Source: Luzula sylvatica
Lineage: Eukaryota > Streptophyta > Magnoliopsida > Poales > Juncaceae
NCBI GenBank assembly: GCA_946800325.1
Contig: OX326958.1
Coordinates: 71,669,264-71,733,263 of the forward strand
Reading direction: 5' to 3'
Length of the DNA stretch: 64,000 nucleotides
The position numbers and the translations under genes are program-made. This document shows, in pieces, positions 50,095-63,362 of this stretch. The notes beneath the pieces are model-generated. The model was not told the origin of the DNA. It worked only from the letters and a program-made list of their open reading frames with translations, and did no database searches. Each line of letters begins with the position of its first letter. Positions within the stretch are counted from its first letter, which is position 1.

Positions 50095-53000
50095 ATACAA
50101 ATGATCTAAAAACACGTTATTTGAACTCCTCAAAGCGTTAAAATCTTGTTTTGAATCGGAAAACAAAGTTTCTTAGTGTTTGCGAAATTTGGTGAAAAGT
50201 TATGTAGTAAAAGATACGATACAAATGATCTAAAAACACGTTATTTGAACTCCTCAAAGCTTTAAAATCTTGTTTTGAATCGAAAAAAAAACTTTCTTAG
50301 TGTTTGTGAAATTTGGTGAAAAGTTATGTAGTAAAAGATACGATACAAATGATCTAAAAACACGTTATTTGAACACCTCAAAGCGTTAAAATCTTGTTTT
50401 GAATCGAAAAACAAACTTCCTTAGTGTCTGTGAAATTTGGTGAAAAGTTATGTAGTAAAAGATACGATACAAATGATCTAAAAACGCGTGATTTGAACTC
50501 CTCAAAGCGTTAAAATCTTGTTTTGAATCGAAAAACACACTTTGTTAGTGTTTGTGAAATTTGGTGAAAAGTCATGTAGTAAAAGATACGATACAACTGA
50601 TCTAAAAACACGTTATTTGAACTCCTCAAAGCGTTAAAATCCTGTTTTGAATCGAAAAACAAACTTTCTTAGTGGTTGCGAAATTTGGTGAAAAGTTACG
50701 TAGTAAAAGATACGATACAAATGATCTAAAAACACGTTATTTGAACTCCTCAAAGCGTTAAAATCTTGTTTTGAATCGAAAAACAAACTTGCTTAGTGTT
50801 TGCGAAATTTGGTGACAAGTTATGTAGTAAAAGATACGATACAAATGATCTAAAAACACGTTATTTGAACTCCTCAGAGCGTTAAAATCTTGTTTTGAAT
50901 CGAAAAACAAACTTTCTTAGTGTTTGAGAAATTTGGTGAAAAGTTAGGTAGTAAAAGATACGATACAAATGATCTAAAAACACGTTATTTGAACTCCTCA
51001 AAGCGTTAAAATCTAGTTTTGAATCGAAAAACAAACTTTCTTAGTGTTTGCGAAATTTGGTGAAAAGTTATGTAGTAAAAGATACGATACAAATGATCTA
51101 AAAACACGTTATTTGAACTCCTCAAAGCGTTAAAATCTTGTTTTGAATCGAAAAACAAACTTTCTTAGTGTTTGTGAAATTTGGTGAAAAGTTAGGTAGT
51201 AAAAGATACGATACAAATGATCTAAAAACACGTTATTTCGACTCCTCAAAGCGTTAAAATCTTGTTTTGAATCGAAAAACAAACTTTGTTAGGGTTTGTG
51301 AAATTTGGTGAAAAGTGATGTAGTAAAAGATACGATACAACTGGTCTAAAAACACGTTATTTGAACTACTCAAAGCGCTAAAATCTTGTTTTGAATCGAA
51401 AAACAAACTTTCTTAGTGTTTGTGAAATTTGGTGAAAAGTTATGTAGTAAAAGATACGATACAAATGATCTAAAAACGCGTTATTTGAGCTCCTCAAAGC
51501 GTTAAAATCTTGGTTTGAATCGAAAAACAAACTTTCTTAGTGTTTGTGAAATTTGGTGAAAAGTTATGTAGTAAAAGATACGATACAAATGATCTAAAAA
51601 CACGTGATTTGAACTCCTCAAAGCGTTAAAATCTTGTTTTGAATCGAAAAACAAACTTTGTTAGTGTTTGTGAAATTTGGTGAAAAGTAATGTAGTAAAA
51701 GATACGATACAACTGATCTAAAAACACATTATTTGAACTCCTCAAAGCGTTAAAATCTTGTTTTGAATCGAAAAACAAACTTTCTTAGTGGTTGCGAAAT
51801 TTGGTGAAAAGTTACGTAGTAAAAGATACGATACAAATGATCTAAAAACACGTTATTTGAACTGCTCAAAGCGTTAAAATCTTGTTTTGAATCGAAAAAC
51901 AAACTTTGTTAGTGTTTGTGAAATTTCGTGAATAGTTATGTAGTAAAAGATACGATACAACTGATCTAAAAACACCTTATTTGAACTCCTCAAAGCGTTA
52001 AAATCTTGTTTTGAATCGAAAAACAAACTTTCTTAGTGTTTGCAAAATTTGGTGAAAAGTTATGTAGTAAAAGATACGATACAAATGATCTAAAAACACG
52101 TTATTTGAACTCCTCAAAGCGTTACAATCTTGTTTTGAATCAAAAAATAAACTTTCTTAGTGTTTGTGAAATTTGGTGAAAAGTTATGTAGTAAAAGATA
52201 CGATACAAATGATCTAAAAACACGTGATTTGAACTCCTCAAAGCGTTAAAATCTTGTTTTGAATCGAAAAACAAACTTTGTTAGTGTTTGTGAAATTTGG
52301 TGAAAAGTTATGTAGTAAAAGATACGATACAACTGATCCAAAAACATGTTTTTTGAACTCCTCAAAGCGTTAAAATCTTGTTTTGAATCGAAAAACAAAC
52401 TTTCTTAGTGTTTGTGAAATTTGGTGAAAAGTTAAGTAGTAAAAGATACGACACAAATGATCTAAAAACACGTTATTTGAACTCCTCAAAGCGTTAAAAT
52501 CTTGTTTTGAATCGAAAAACAAACTTTCTTAGTGTTTGTGAAATTTGGTGAAAAGTTATGTAGTAAAAGATACGATACAAATGATCTAAAAACACGTTAT
52601 TTGAACTCCTCAAAGCGTTAAAATATTGTTTTGAATCGGAAAACAAACTTTGTTAGTGTTTGTGAAATTTGGTGAAAAGTTATGTAGTAAAAGATACGAT
52701 ATAACTGATCTAAAAACATGTTATTTGAACTGCTCAAAGCGTTAAAATCTTGTTTTGAATCGAAAAACAAACTTTCTTAGTGTTTGTGAAATTTGGTGAA
52801 AAGTTATGTAGTAAAAGATACGATACAAATGATCTAAAAACACGTGATTTGAACTCCTCAAAGCGTTTAAATCCTGTTTTGAATCGAAAAACAAACTTTG
52901 TTAGTGTTTGTGAAATTTGGTGAAAAATTATGTAGTAAAAGATACGATACAACTGATCTAAAAACACATTATTTGAACTCCTCAAAGCGTTAAAATCTTG

Positions 53001-53318
53001 TTTTGAATCGAAAAACAAACTTTCTTAGTGGTTGCGAAATTTGGTGAAAAGTTACGTAGTAAAAGATACGATACAAATGATCTAAAAACACGTTATTTGA
53101 ACTCCTCAAAGCGTTAAAATCTTGTTTTGAATCTAAAAACAAACTTTGTTAGTGTTTGTGAAATTTCGTGAAAAGTTATGTAGTAAAAGATTCGATACAA
53201 CTGATCTAAAAACACGTTATTTGAACTCCTCAAAGCGTTAAAATCTTGTTTTGAATCGAAAAACAAACTTTCTTAGTGTTTGTGAAATTTGGTGAAAAGT
53301 TATGTAGTAAAAGATACG
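50095..53318. repeat. 26-mer unit (A-Y, Z/L hybrid)
   Basis: Complete order A to Y with a hybrid in the Z position. Marks shared with 56915-60138 are CACACTTTG or CACAATTTG in D, CAGAGCG in G and A46T in W (GCGTTTAAATCC at 52868). Y has ATCTAAAAAC at 53134 where relatives have ATCGAAAAAC. Confidence 0.87.
53195..53318. repeat. Z/L hybrid monomer (super-unit junction)
   Basis: The 5' part has A7C of Z. The 3' part lacks T89C and A102C of Z and matches L of the 25-mer haplotype, and the next monomer is M. The A20G and A31G marks of L are absent, so the crossover lies between positions 32 and 88. This junction joins 26-mer and 25-mer haplotypes and creates the 55-monomer period. Confidence 0.83.
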
Positions 53319-53938
53319 ATACAAATGATCTAAAAACACGTCATTTGAACTCCTCAAAGAGTTAAAATCTTGTTTTGAATCGAAAAACAAACTTTGTTAG
53401 TGTTTGTGAAATTTGGTGAAAAGTTATGTAGTAAAAGATACGATACAACTGATCTAAAAACACATTATTTGAACTCCTCAAAGCGTTAAAATCTAGTTTT
53501 GAATCGAAAAACAAACTTTCTTAGTGGTTGCGAAATTTGGTGAAAAGTTACGTAGTAAAAGATACGATACAAATGATCTAAAAACACGTTATTTGAACTG
53601 CTCAAAGCGTTAAAATCTTGTTTTGATTCGAAAAACAAACTTTGTTAGTGTTTGTGAAATTTCGTGAATAGTTATGTAGTAAAAGATACGATACAACTGA
53701 TCTAAAAACACCTTATTTGAACTCCTCAAAGCGTTAAAATCTTGTTTTGAATCGAAAAACAAACTTTCTTAGTGTTTGCAAAATTTGGTGAAAAGTTATG
53801 TAGTAAAAGATACGATACAAATGATCTAAAAACACGTTATTTGAACTCCTCAAAGTGTTACAATTTTGTTTTGAATCGAAAAATAAACTTTCTTAGTGTT
53901 TGTGAAATTTGGTGAAAAGTTATGTAGTAAAAGATACG

Positions 53939-54062
53939 ATACAACTGGTCTAAAAACACGTGATTTGAACTACTCAAAGCGTTAAAATCTTGTATTGAAT
54001 CGAAAAACAAACTTTGTTAGTGTTTGTGAAATTTGGTGAAAAGTTATGTAGTAAAAGATACG
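53939..54062. repeat. R monomer with patches of K
   Basis: This R-position monomer has A7C, A10G and C34A, which are K marks, and lacks T11A. It keeps T24G and T56A of R. The partner 6820 bp upstream (47119) is a normal R. The alternation K, R, K, R over about 50 bp looks like patchy gene conversion; independent point mutations are less likely because three K marks coincide. Confidence 0.75.
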
Positions 54063-54930
54063 ATACAACTGATCCAAAAACATGTTTTTTGAACTCCTCA
54101 AAGCGTTAATATCTTGTTTTGAATCGAAAAACAAACTTTCTTAGTGTTTGTGAAATTTGGTGAAAAGTTAAGTAGTAAAAGATACGACACAAATGATCTA
54201 AAAACACGTTATTTGAACTCCTCAAAGCGTTAAAATCTTGTTTTGAATCGAAAAACAAACTTTCTTAGTGTTTGTGAAATTTGGTGAAAAGTTATGTAGT
54301 AAAAGATACGATACAAATCATCTAAAAACACGTTATTTGAACTCCTCAAAGCGTTAAAATCTTGTTTTGAATCGGAAAACAAACTTTGTTAGTGTTTGTG
54401 AAATTTGGTGAAAAGTTATGTAGTAAAAGATACGATATAACTGATCTAAATACATGTTATTTGAACTGCTCAAAGCGTTAAAATCTTGTTTTGAATCGAA
54501 AAACAAACTTTCTTAGTGTTTGTGAAATTTGGTGAAAAGTTATGTAGTAAAAGATACGATACAAATGATCTAAAAACACGTGATTTGAACTCCTCAAAGC
54601 GTTAAAATCTTGTTTTGAATCGAAAAACAAACTTTGTTAGTGTTTGTGAAATTTGGTGAAAAGTTATGTAGTAAAAGATACGATACAAATGATCTAAAAA
54701 CACGTTATTTGAACTCCTCAAAGCGTTAAAATCTTGTTTTGAATCGAAAAACAAACTTTGTTAGTGTTTGTGAAATTTCGTGAAAAGTTATGTAGTAAAA
54801 GATACGATACAACTGATCTAAAAACACGTTATTTGAACTCCTCAAAGCGTTAAAATCTTGTTTTGAATCGAAAAACAAACTTTCTTAGTGTTTGCGAAAT
54901 TTGGTGACAAGTTATGTAGTAAAAGATACG

Positions 54931-56914
54931 ATACAAATGATCTAAAAACACGTTATTTGAACTCCTCAAAGCGTTAAAATCTTGTTTTGAATCGGAAAAC
55001 AAAGTTTCTTAGTGTTTGCGAAATTTGGTGAAAAGTTATGTAGTAAAAGATACGATACAAATGATCTAAAAACACGTTATTTGAACTCCTCAAAGCTTTA
55101 AAATCTTGTTTTGAATCGAAAAAAAAACTTTCTTAGTGTTTGTGAAATTTGGTGAAAAGTTATGTAGTAAAAGATACGATACAAATGATCTAAAAACACG
55201 TTATTTGAACACCTCAAAGAGTTAAAATCTTGTTTTGAATCGAAAAACAAACTTCCTTAGTGTCTGTGAAATTTGGTGAAAAGTCATGTAGTAAAAGATA
55301 CGATACAAATGATCTAAAAACGCGTGATTTGAACTCCTCAAAGCGTTAAAATCTTGTTTTGAATCGAAAAACAAACTTTGTTAGTGTTTGTGAAATTTGG
55401 TGAAAAGTTATGTAGTAAAAGATACGATACAAATGATCTAAAAACACGTTATTTGAACTCCTCAAAGCGTTAAAATCTTGTTTTGAATCGAAAAACAAAC
55501 TTTGTTAGTGTTTGTGAAATTTCGTGAATAGTTATGTAGTAAAAGATACGATACAACTGATCTAAAAACACCTTATTTGAACTCCTCAAAGCGTTAAAAT
55601 CTTGTTTTGAATCGAAAAACAAACTTTCTTAGTGTTTGCAAAATTTGGTGAAAAGTTATGTAGTAAAAGATACGATACAAATGATCTAAAAACACGTTAT
55701 TTGAACTCCTCAAAGCGTTACAATCTTGTTTTGAATCAAAAAATAAACTTTCTTAGTGTTTGTGAAATTTGGTGAAAAGTTATGTAGTAAAAGATACGAT
55801 ACAAATGATCTAAAAACACGTGATTTGAACTCCTCAAAGCGTTAAAATCTTGTTTTGAATCGAAAAACAAGCTTTGTTAGTGTTTGTGAAATTTGGTGAA
55901 AAGTTATGTAGTAAAAGATACGATACAACTGATCTAAAAACATGTTTTTTGAACTCCTCAAAGCGTTAAAATCTTGTTTTGAATCGAAAAACAAACTTTC
56001 TTAGTCTTTGTGAAATTTGGTGAAAAGTTAAGTAGTAAAAGATACGACACAAATGATCTAAAAACACGTTATTTGAACTCCTCAAAGCGTTAAAATCTTG
56101 TTTTGAATCGAAAAACAAACTTTCTTAGTGTTTGTGAAATTTGGTGAAAAGTTATGTAGTAAAAGATACGATACAAATGATCTAAAAAAACGTTATTTGA
56201 ACTCCTCAAAGCGTTAAAATATTGTTTTGAACCGGAAAACAAACTTTGTTAGTGTTTGTGAAATTTGGTGAAAAGTTATGTAGTAAAAGATACGATATAA
56301 CTGATCTAAAAACATGTTATTTGAACTGCTCAAAGCGTTAAAATCTTGTTTTGAATCGAAAAACAAACTTTCTTAGTGTTTGTGAAATTTGGTGAAAAGT
56401 TATGTAGTAAAAGATACGATACAAATGATCTAAAAACACGTGATTTGAACACCTCAAAGCGTTAAAATCTTGTTTTGAATCGAAAAACAAACTTTGTTAG
56501 TGTTTGTGAAATTTGGTGAAAAGTTATGTAGTAAAAGATACGATACAACTGATCTAAAAACACATTATTTGAACTCCTCAAAGCGTTAAAATCTTGTTTT
56601 GAATCGAAAAACAAACTTTCTTAGTGGTTGCGAAATTTGGTGAAAAGTTACGTAGTAAAAGATACGATACAAATGATCTAAAAACACGTTATTTGAACTC
56701 CTCAAAGCGTTAAAATCTTGTTCTGAATCGAAAAACAAACTTTGTTAGTGTTTGTGAAATTTCGTGAAAAGTTATGTAGTAAAAGATACGATACAACTGA
56801 TCTAAAAACACGTTATTTGAACTCCTCAAAGCGTTAAAATCTTGTTTTGAATCGAAAAACAAACTTTCTTAGTGTTTGCGAAATTTGGTGACAAGTTATG
56901 TAGTAAAAGATACG
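54931..56914. repeat. 16-mer unit (A-D, O-Z), copy 4
   Basis: Same order and private C marks (C42A, GTCATG) as the 16-mer at 48111, displaced by 6820 bp. Confidence 0.88.
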
Positions 56915-59900
56915 ATACAAATGATCTAAAAACACGTTATTTGAACTCCTCAAAGCGTTAAAATCTTGTTTTGAATCGGAAAACAAAGTTTCTTAGTGTT
57001 TGCGAAATTTGGTGAAAAGTTATGTAGTAAAAGATACGATACAAATGATCTAAAAACACGTTATTTGAACTCCTCAAAGCTTTAAAATCTTGTTTTGAAT
57101 CGAAAAAAAAACTTTCCTAGTGTTTGTGAAATTTGGTGAAAAGTTATGTAGTAAAAGATACGATACAAATGATCTAAAAACACGTTATTTGAACACCTCA
57201 AAGCGTTAAAATCTTGTTTTGAATCGAAAAACAAACTTCCTTAGTGTCTGTGAAATTTGGTGAAAAGTTATGTAGTAAAAGATACGATACAAATGATCTA
57301 AAAACGCGTGATTTGAACTCCTCAAAGCGTTAAAATCTTGTTTTGAATCGAAAAACACAATTTGTTAGTGTTTGTGAAATTTGGTGAAAAGTCATGTAGT
57401 AAAAGATACGATACAACTGATCTAAAAACACGTTATTTGAACTCCTCAAAGCGTTAAAATCCTGTTTTGAATCGAAAAACAAACTTTCTTAGTGGTTGCG
57501 AAATTTGGTGAAAAGTTACGTAGTAAAAGATACGATACAAATGATCTAAAAACACGTTATTTGAACTCCTCAAAGCGTTAAAATCTTGTTTTGAATCGAA
57601 AAACAAACTTGCTTAGTGTTTGCGAAATTTGGTGACAAGTTATGTAGTAAAAGATACGATACAAATGATCTAAAAACACGTTATTTGAACTCCTCAGAGC
57701 GTTAAAATCTTGTTTTGAATCGAAAAACAAACTTTCTTAGTGTTTGAGAAATTTGGTGAAAAGTTAGGTAGTAAAAGATACGATACAAATGATCTAAAAA
57801 CACGTTATTTGAACTCCTCAAAGCGTTAAAATCTAGTTTTGAATCGAAAAACAAACTTTCTTAGTGTTTGCGAAATTTGGTGAAAAGTTATGTAGTAAAA
57901 GATACGATACAAATGATCTAAAAACACGTTATTTGAACTCCTCAAAGCGTTAAAATCTTGTTTTGAATCGAAAAACAAACTTTCTTAGTGTTTGTGAAAT
58001 TTGGTGAAAAGTTAGGTAGTAAAAGATACGATACAAATGATCTAAAAACACGTTATTTCGACTCCTCAAAGCGTTAAAATCTTGTTTTGAATCGAAAAAC
58101 AAACTTTGTTAGGGTTTGTGAAATTTGGTGAAAAGTGATGTAGTAAAAGATACGATACAACTGGTCTAAAAACACGTTATTTGAACTACTCAAAGCGCTA
58201 AAATCTTGTTTTGAATCGAAAAACAAACTTTCTTAGTGTTTGTGAAATTTGGTGAAAAGTTATGTAGTAAAAGATACGATACAAATGATCTAAAAACGCG
58301 TTATTTGAGCTCCTCAAAGCGTTAAAATCTTGGTTTGAATCGAAAAACAAACTTTCTTAGTGTTTGTGAAATTTGGTGAAAAGTTATGTAGTAAAAGATA
58401 CGATACAAATGATCTAAAAACACGTGATTTGAACTCCTCAAAGCGTTAAAATCTTGTTTTGAATCGAAAAACAAACTTTGTTAGTGTTTGTGAAATTTGG
58501 TGAAAAGTAATGTAGTAAAAGATACGATACAACTGATCTAAAAACACATTATTTGAACTCCTCAAAGCGTTAAAATCTTGTTTTGAATCGAAAAACAAAC
58601 TTTCTTAGTGGTTGCGAAATTTGGTGAAAAGTTACGTAGTAAAAGATACGATACAAATGATCTAAAAACACGTTATTTGAACTGCTCAAAGCGTTAAAAT
58701 CTTGTTTTGAATCGAAAAACAAACTTTGTTAGTGTTTGTGAAATTTCGTGAATAGTTATGTAGTAAAAGATACGATACAACTGATCTAAAAACACCTTAT
58801 TTGAACTCCTCAAAGCGTTAAAATCTTGTTTTGAATCGAAAAACAAACTTTCTTAGTGTTTGCAAAATTTGGTGAAAAGTTATGTAGTAAAAGATACGAT
58901 ACAAATGATCTAAAAACACGTTATTTGAACTCCTCAAAGCGTTACAATCTTGTTTTGAATCAAAAAATAAACTTTCTTAGTGTTTGTGAAATTTGGTGAA
59001 AAGTTATGTAGTAAAAGATACGATACAAATGATCTAAAAACACGTGATTTGAACTCCTCAAAGCGTTAAAATCTTGTTTTGAATCGAAAAACAAACTTTG
59101 TTAGTGTTTGTGAAATTTGGTGAAAAGTTATGTAGTAAAAGATACGATACAACTGATCCAAAAACATGTTTTTTGAACTCCTCAAAGCGTTAAAATCTTG
59201 TTTTGAATCGAAAAACAAACTTTCTTAGTGTTTGTGAAATTTGGTGAAAAGTTAAGTAGTAAAAGATACGACACAAATGATCTAAAAACACGTTATTTGA
59301 ACTCCTCAAAGCGTTAAAATCTTGTTTTGAATCGAAAAACAAACTTTCTTAGTGTTTGTGAAATTTGGTGAAAAGTTATGTAGTAAAAGATACGATACAA
59401 ATGATCTAAAAACACGTTATTTGAACTCCTCAAAGCGTTAAAATATTGTTTTGAATCGGAAAACAAACTTTGTTAGTGTTTGTGAAATTTGGTGAAAAGT
59501 TATGTAGTAAAAGATACGATATAACTGATCTAAAAACATGTTATTTGAACTGCTCAAAGCGTTAAAATCTTGTTTTGAATCGAAAAACAAACTTTCTTAG
59601 TGTTTGTGAAATTTGGTGAAAAGTTATGTAGTAAAAGATACGATACAAATGATCTAAAAACACGTGATTTGAACTCCTCAAAGCGTTTAAATCCTGTTTT
59701 GAATCGAAAAACAAACTTTGTTAGTGTTTGTGAAATTTGGTGAAAAATTATGTAGTAAAAGATACGATACAACTGATCTAAAAACACATTATTTGAACTC
59801 CTCAAAGCGTTAAAATCTTGTTTTGAATCGAAAAACAAACTTTCTTAGTGGTTGCGAAATTTGGTGAAAAGTTACGTAGTAAAAGATACGATACAAATGA

Positions 59901-60138
59901 TCTAAAAACACGTTATTTGAACTCCTCAAAGCGTTAAAATCTTGTTTTGAATCGAAAAACAAACTTTGTTAGTGTTTGTGAAATTTCGTGAAAAGTTATG
60001 TAGTAAAAGATTCGATACAACTGATCTAAAAACACGTTATTTGAACTCCTCAAAGCGTTAAAATCTTGTTTTGAATCGAAAAACAAACTTTCTTAGTGTT
60101 TGCGAAATTTGGTGACAAGTTATGTAGTAAAAGATACG
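56915..60138. repeat. 26-mer unit, complete A-Z
   Basis: All 26 letters in order. W carries A46T at 59688, which removes a minus-strand stop codon and opens the non-coding frame 59554-59838. Z is normal and is followed by another 26-mer. Confidence 0.88.
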
Positions 60139-63100
60139 ATACAAATGATCTAAAAACACGTTATTTGAACTCCTCAAAGCGTTAAAATCTTGTTTTGAAT
60201 CGGAAAACAAAGTTTCTTAGTGTTTGCGAAATTTGGTGAAAAGTTATGTAGTAAAAGATACGATACAAATGATCTAAAAACACGTTATTTGAACTCCTCA
60301 AAGCTTTAAAATCTTGTTTTGAATCGAAAAAAAAACTTTCTTAGTGTTTGTGAAATTTGGTGAAAAGTTATGTAGTAAAAGATACGATACAAATGATCTA
60401 AAAACACGTTATTTGAACACCTCAAAGCGTTAAAATCTTGTTTTGAATCGAAAAACAAACTTCCTTAGTGTCTGTGAAATTTGGTGAAAAGTTATGTAGT
60501 AAAAGATACGATACAAATGATCTAAAAACGCGTGATTTGAACTCCTCAAAGCGTTAAAATCTTGTTTTGAATCGAAAAACAAACTTTGTTAGTGTTTGTG
60601 AAATTTGGTGAAAAGTTATGTAGTAAAAGATACGATACAACTGATCTAAAAACACGTTATTTGAACTCCTCAAAGCGTTAAAATCCTGTTTTGAATCGAA
60701 AAACAAACTTTCTTAGTGGTTGCGAAATTTGGTGAAAAGTTACGTAGTAAAAGATACGATACAAATGATCTAAAACCACGTTATTTGAACTCCTCAAAGC
60801 GTTAAAATCTTGTTTTGAATCGAAAAACAAACTTTCTTAGTGTTTGCGAAATTTGGTGACAAGTTATGTAGTAAAAGATACGATACAAATGATCTAAAAA
60901 CACGTTATTTGAACTCCTCAAAGCGTTAAAATCTTGTTTTGAATAGAAAAACAAACTTTCTTAGTGTTCGTGAAATTTGGTGAAAAGTTAGGTAGTAAAA
61001 GATACGATACAAATGATCTAAAAACACGTTATTTGAACTCCTCAAAGCGTTAAAATCTAGTTTTGAATCGAAAAACAAACTTTCTTAGTGTTTGCGAAAT
61101 TTGGTGAAAAGTTATGTAGTAAAAGATACGATACAAATGATCTAAAAACACGTTATTTGAACTCCTCAAAGCGTTAAAATCTTGTTTTGAATCGAAAAAC
61201 AAACTTTCTTAGTGTTTGTGAAATTTGGTGAAAAGTTAGGTAGTAAAAGATACGATACAAATGATCTAAAAACACGTTATTTCGACTCCTCAAAGCGTTA
61301 AAATCTTGTTTTGAATCGAAAAACAAACTTTGTTAGGGTTTGTGAAATTTGGTGAAAAGTGATGTAGTAAAAGATACGATACAACTGGTCTAAAAACACG
61401 TTATTTGAACTACTCAAAGCGCTAAAATCTTGTTTTGAATCGAAAAACAAACTTTCTTAGTGTTTGTGAAATTTGGTGAAAAGTTATGTAGTAAAAGATA
61501 CGATACAAATGATCTAAAAACGCGTTATTTGAGCTCCTCAAAGCGTTAAAATCTTGGTTTGAATCGAAAAACAAACTTTCTTAGTGTTTGTGAAATTTGG
61601 TGAAAAGTTATGTAGTAAAAGATACGATACAAATGATCTAAAAACACGTGATTTGAACTCCTCAAAGCGTTAAAATCTTGTTTTGAATCGAAAAACAAAC
61701 TTTGTTAGTGTTTGTGAAATTTGGTGAAAAGTAATGTAGTAAAAGATACGATACAACTGATCTAAAAACACATTATTTGAACTCCTCAAAGCGTTAAAAT
61801 CTTGTTTTGAATCGAAAAACAAACTTTCTTAGTGGTTGCGAAATTTGGTGAAAAGTTACGTAGTAAAAGATACGATACAAATGATCTAAAAACACGTTAT
61901 TTGAACTGCTCAAAGCGTTAAAATCTTGTTTTGAATCGAAAAACAAACTTTGTTAGTGTTTGTGAAATTTCGTGAATAGTTATGTAGTAAAAGATACGAT
62001 ACAACTGATCTAAAAACACCTTATTTGAACTCCTCAAAGCGTTAAAATCTTGTTTTGAATCGAAAAACAAACTTTCTTAGTGTTTGCAAAATTTGGTGAA
62101 AAGTTATGTAGTAAAAGATACGATACAAATGATCTAAAAACACGTTATTTGAACTCCTCAAAGCGTTACAATCTTGTTTTGAATCAAAAAATAAACTTTC
62201 TTAGTGTTTGTGAAATTTGGTGAAAAGTTATGTAGTAAAAGATACGATACAAATGATCTAAAAACACGTGATTTGAACTCCTCAAAGCGTTAAAATCTTG
62301 TTTTGAATCGAAAAACAAACTTTGTTAGTGTTTGTGAAATTTGGTGAAAAGTTATGTAGTAAAAGATACGATACAACTGATCCAAAAACATGTTTTTTGA
62401 ACTCCTCAAAGCGTTAAAATCTTGTTTTGAATCGAAAAACAAACTTTCTTAGTGTTTGTGAAATTTGGTGAAAAGTTAAGTAGTAAAAGATACGACACAA
62501 ATGATCTAAAAACACGTTATTTGAACTCCTCAAAGCGTTAAAATCTTGTTTTGAATCGAAAAACAAACTTTCTTAGTGTTTGTGAAATTTGGTGAAAAGT
62601 TATGTAGTAAAAGATACGATACAAATGATCTAAAAACACGTTATTTGAACTCCTCAAAGCGTTAAAATATTGTTTTGAATCGGAAAACAAACTTTGTTAG
62701 TGTTTGTGAAATTTGGTGAAAAGTTATGTAGTAAAAGATACGATATAACTGATCTAAAAACATGTTATTTGAACTGCTCAAAGCGTTAAAATCTTGTTTT
62801 GAATCGAAAAACAAACTTTCTTAGTGTTTGTGAAATTTGGTGAAAAGTTATGTAGTAAAAGATACGATACAAATGATCTAAAAACACGTGATTTGAACTC
62901 CTCAAAGCGTTTAAATCCTGTTTTGAATCGAAAAACAAACTTTGTTAGTGTTTGTGAAATTTGGTGAAAAATTATGTAGTAAAAGATACGATACAACTGA
63001 TCTAAAAACACATTATTTGAACTCCTCAAAGCGTTAAAATCTTGTTTTGAATCGAAAAACAAACTTTCTTAGTGGTTGCGAAATTTGGTGAAAAGTTACG

Positions 63101-63362
63101 TAGTAAAAGATACGATACAAATGATCTAAAAACACGTTATTTGAACTCCTCAAAGCGTTAAAATCTTGTTTTGAATCGAAAAACAAACTTTGTTAGTGTT
63201 TGTGAAATTTCGTGAAAAGTTATGTAGTAAAAGATTCGATACAACTGATCTAAAAACACGTTATTTGAACTCCTCAAAGCGTTAAAATCTTGTTTTGAAT
63301 CGAAAAACAAACTTTCTTAGTGTTTGCGAAATTTGGTGACAAGTTATGTAGTAAAAGATACG
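60139..63362. repeat. 26-mer unit with 25-mer-type F and G
   Basis: All 26 letters are present. F has A18C (AAAACCACG) and G has C63A and T87C, which belong to the 25-mer haplotype. From J onward the marks are those of the 26-mer (TTTCGACTCC in J, T55G in L, A46T in W). The switch falls between G and J, where H and I are identical in both haplotypes. This is a clean inter-haplotype recombinant. Confidence 0.86.

Larger units (their letters stand above)
46499..53318. repeat. 55-monomer super-unit, copy 1 (6820 bp)
   Basis: Three blocks in order: 13 monomers M-W, Y, Z of the 25-mer haplotype (46499-48110), a 16-mer (48111-50094) and a 26-mer (50095-53318). The last monomer is a Z/L hybrid that leads directly into M of the next copy, which closes the repeat. 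The minus-strand open frame at 52734-53018 recurs exactly 6820 bp later. Confidence 0.88.
53319..60138. repeat. 55-monomer super-unit, copy 2 (6820 bp)
   Basis: Blocks M-W, Y, Z (53319-54930), 16-mer (54931-56914) and 26-mer (56915-60138), in the same order as 46499-53318. Differences seen by eye include a private GTCATTTG in M at 53340, the altered R monomer at 53939-54062, CACAATTTG against CACACTTTG in D, TTTCCTAG in B at about 57115, and a normal Z at the end in place of the hybrid. Confidence 0.88.

Noticed and set aside
52734..53018. 94-codon minus-strand open frame, with identical copies at 59554-59838 and 62778-63062
   Set aside because: The copies are identical because the DNA is duplicated (offsets of 55 and 26 monomers). 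The frame exists because A46T in W removes one stop. It is a translation of the satellite in shifting frames and not a gene family.
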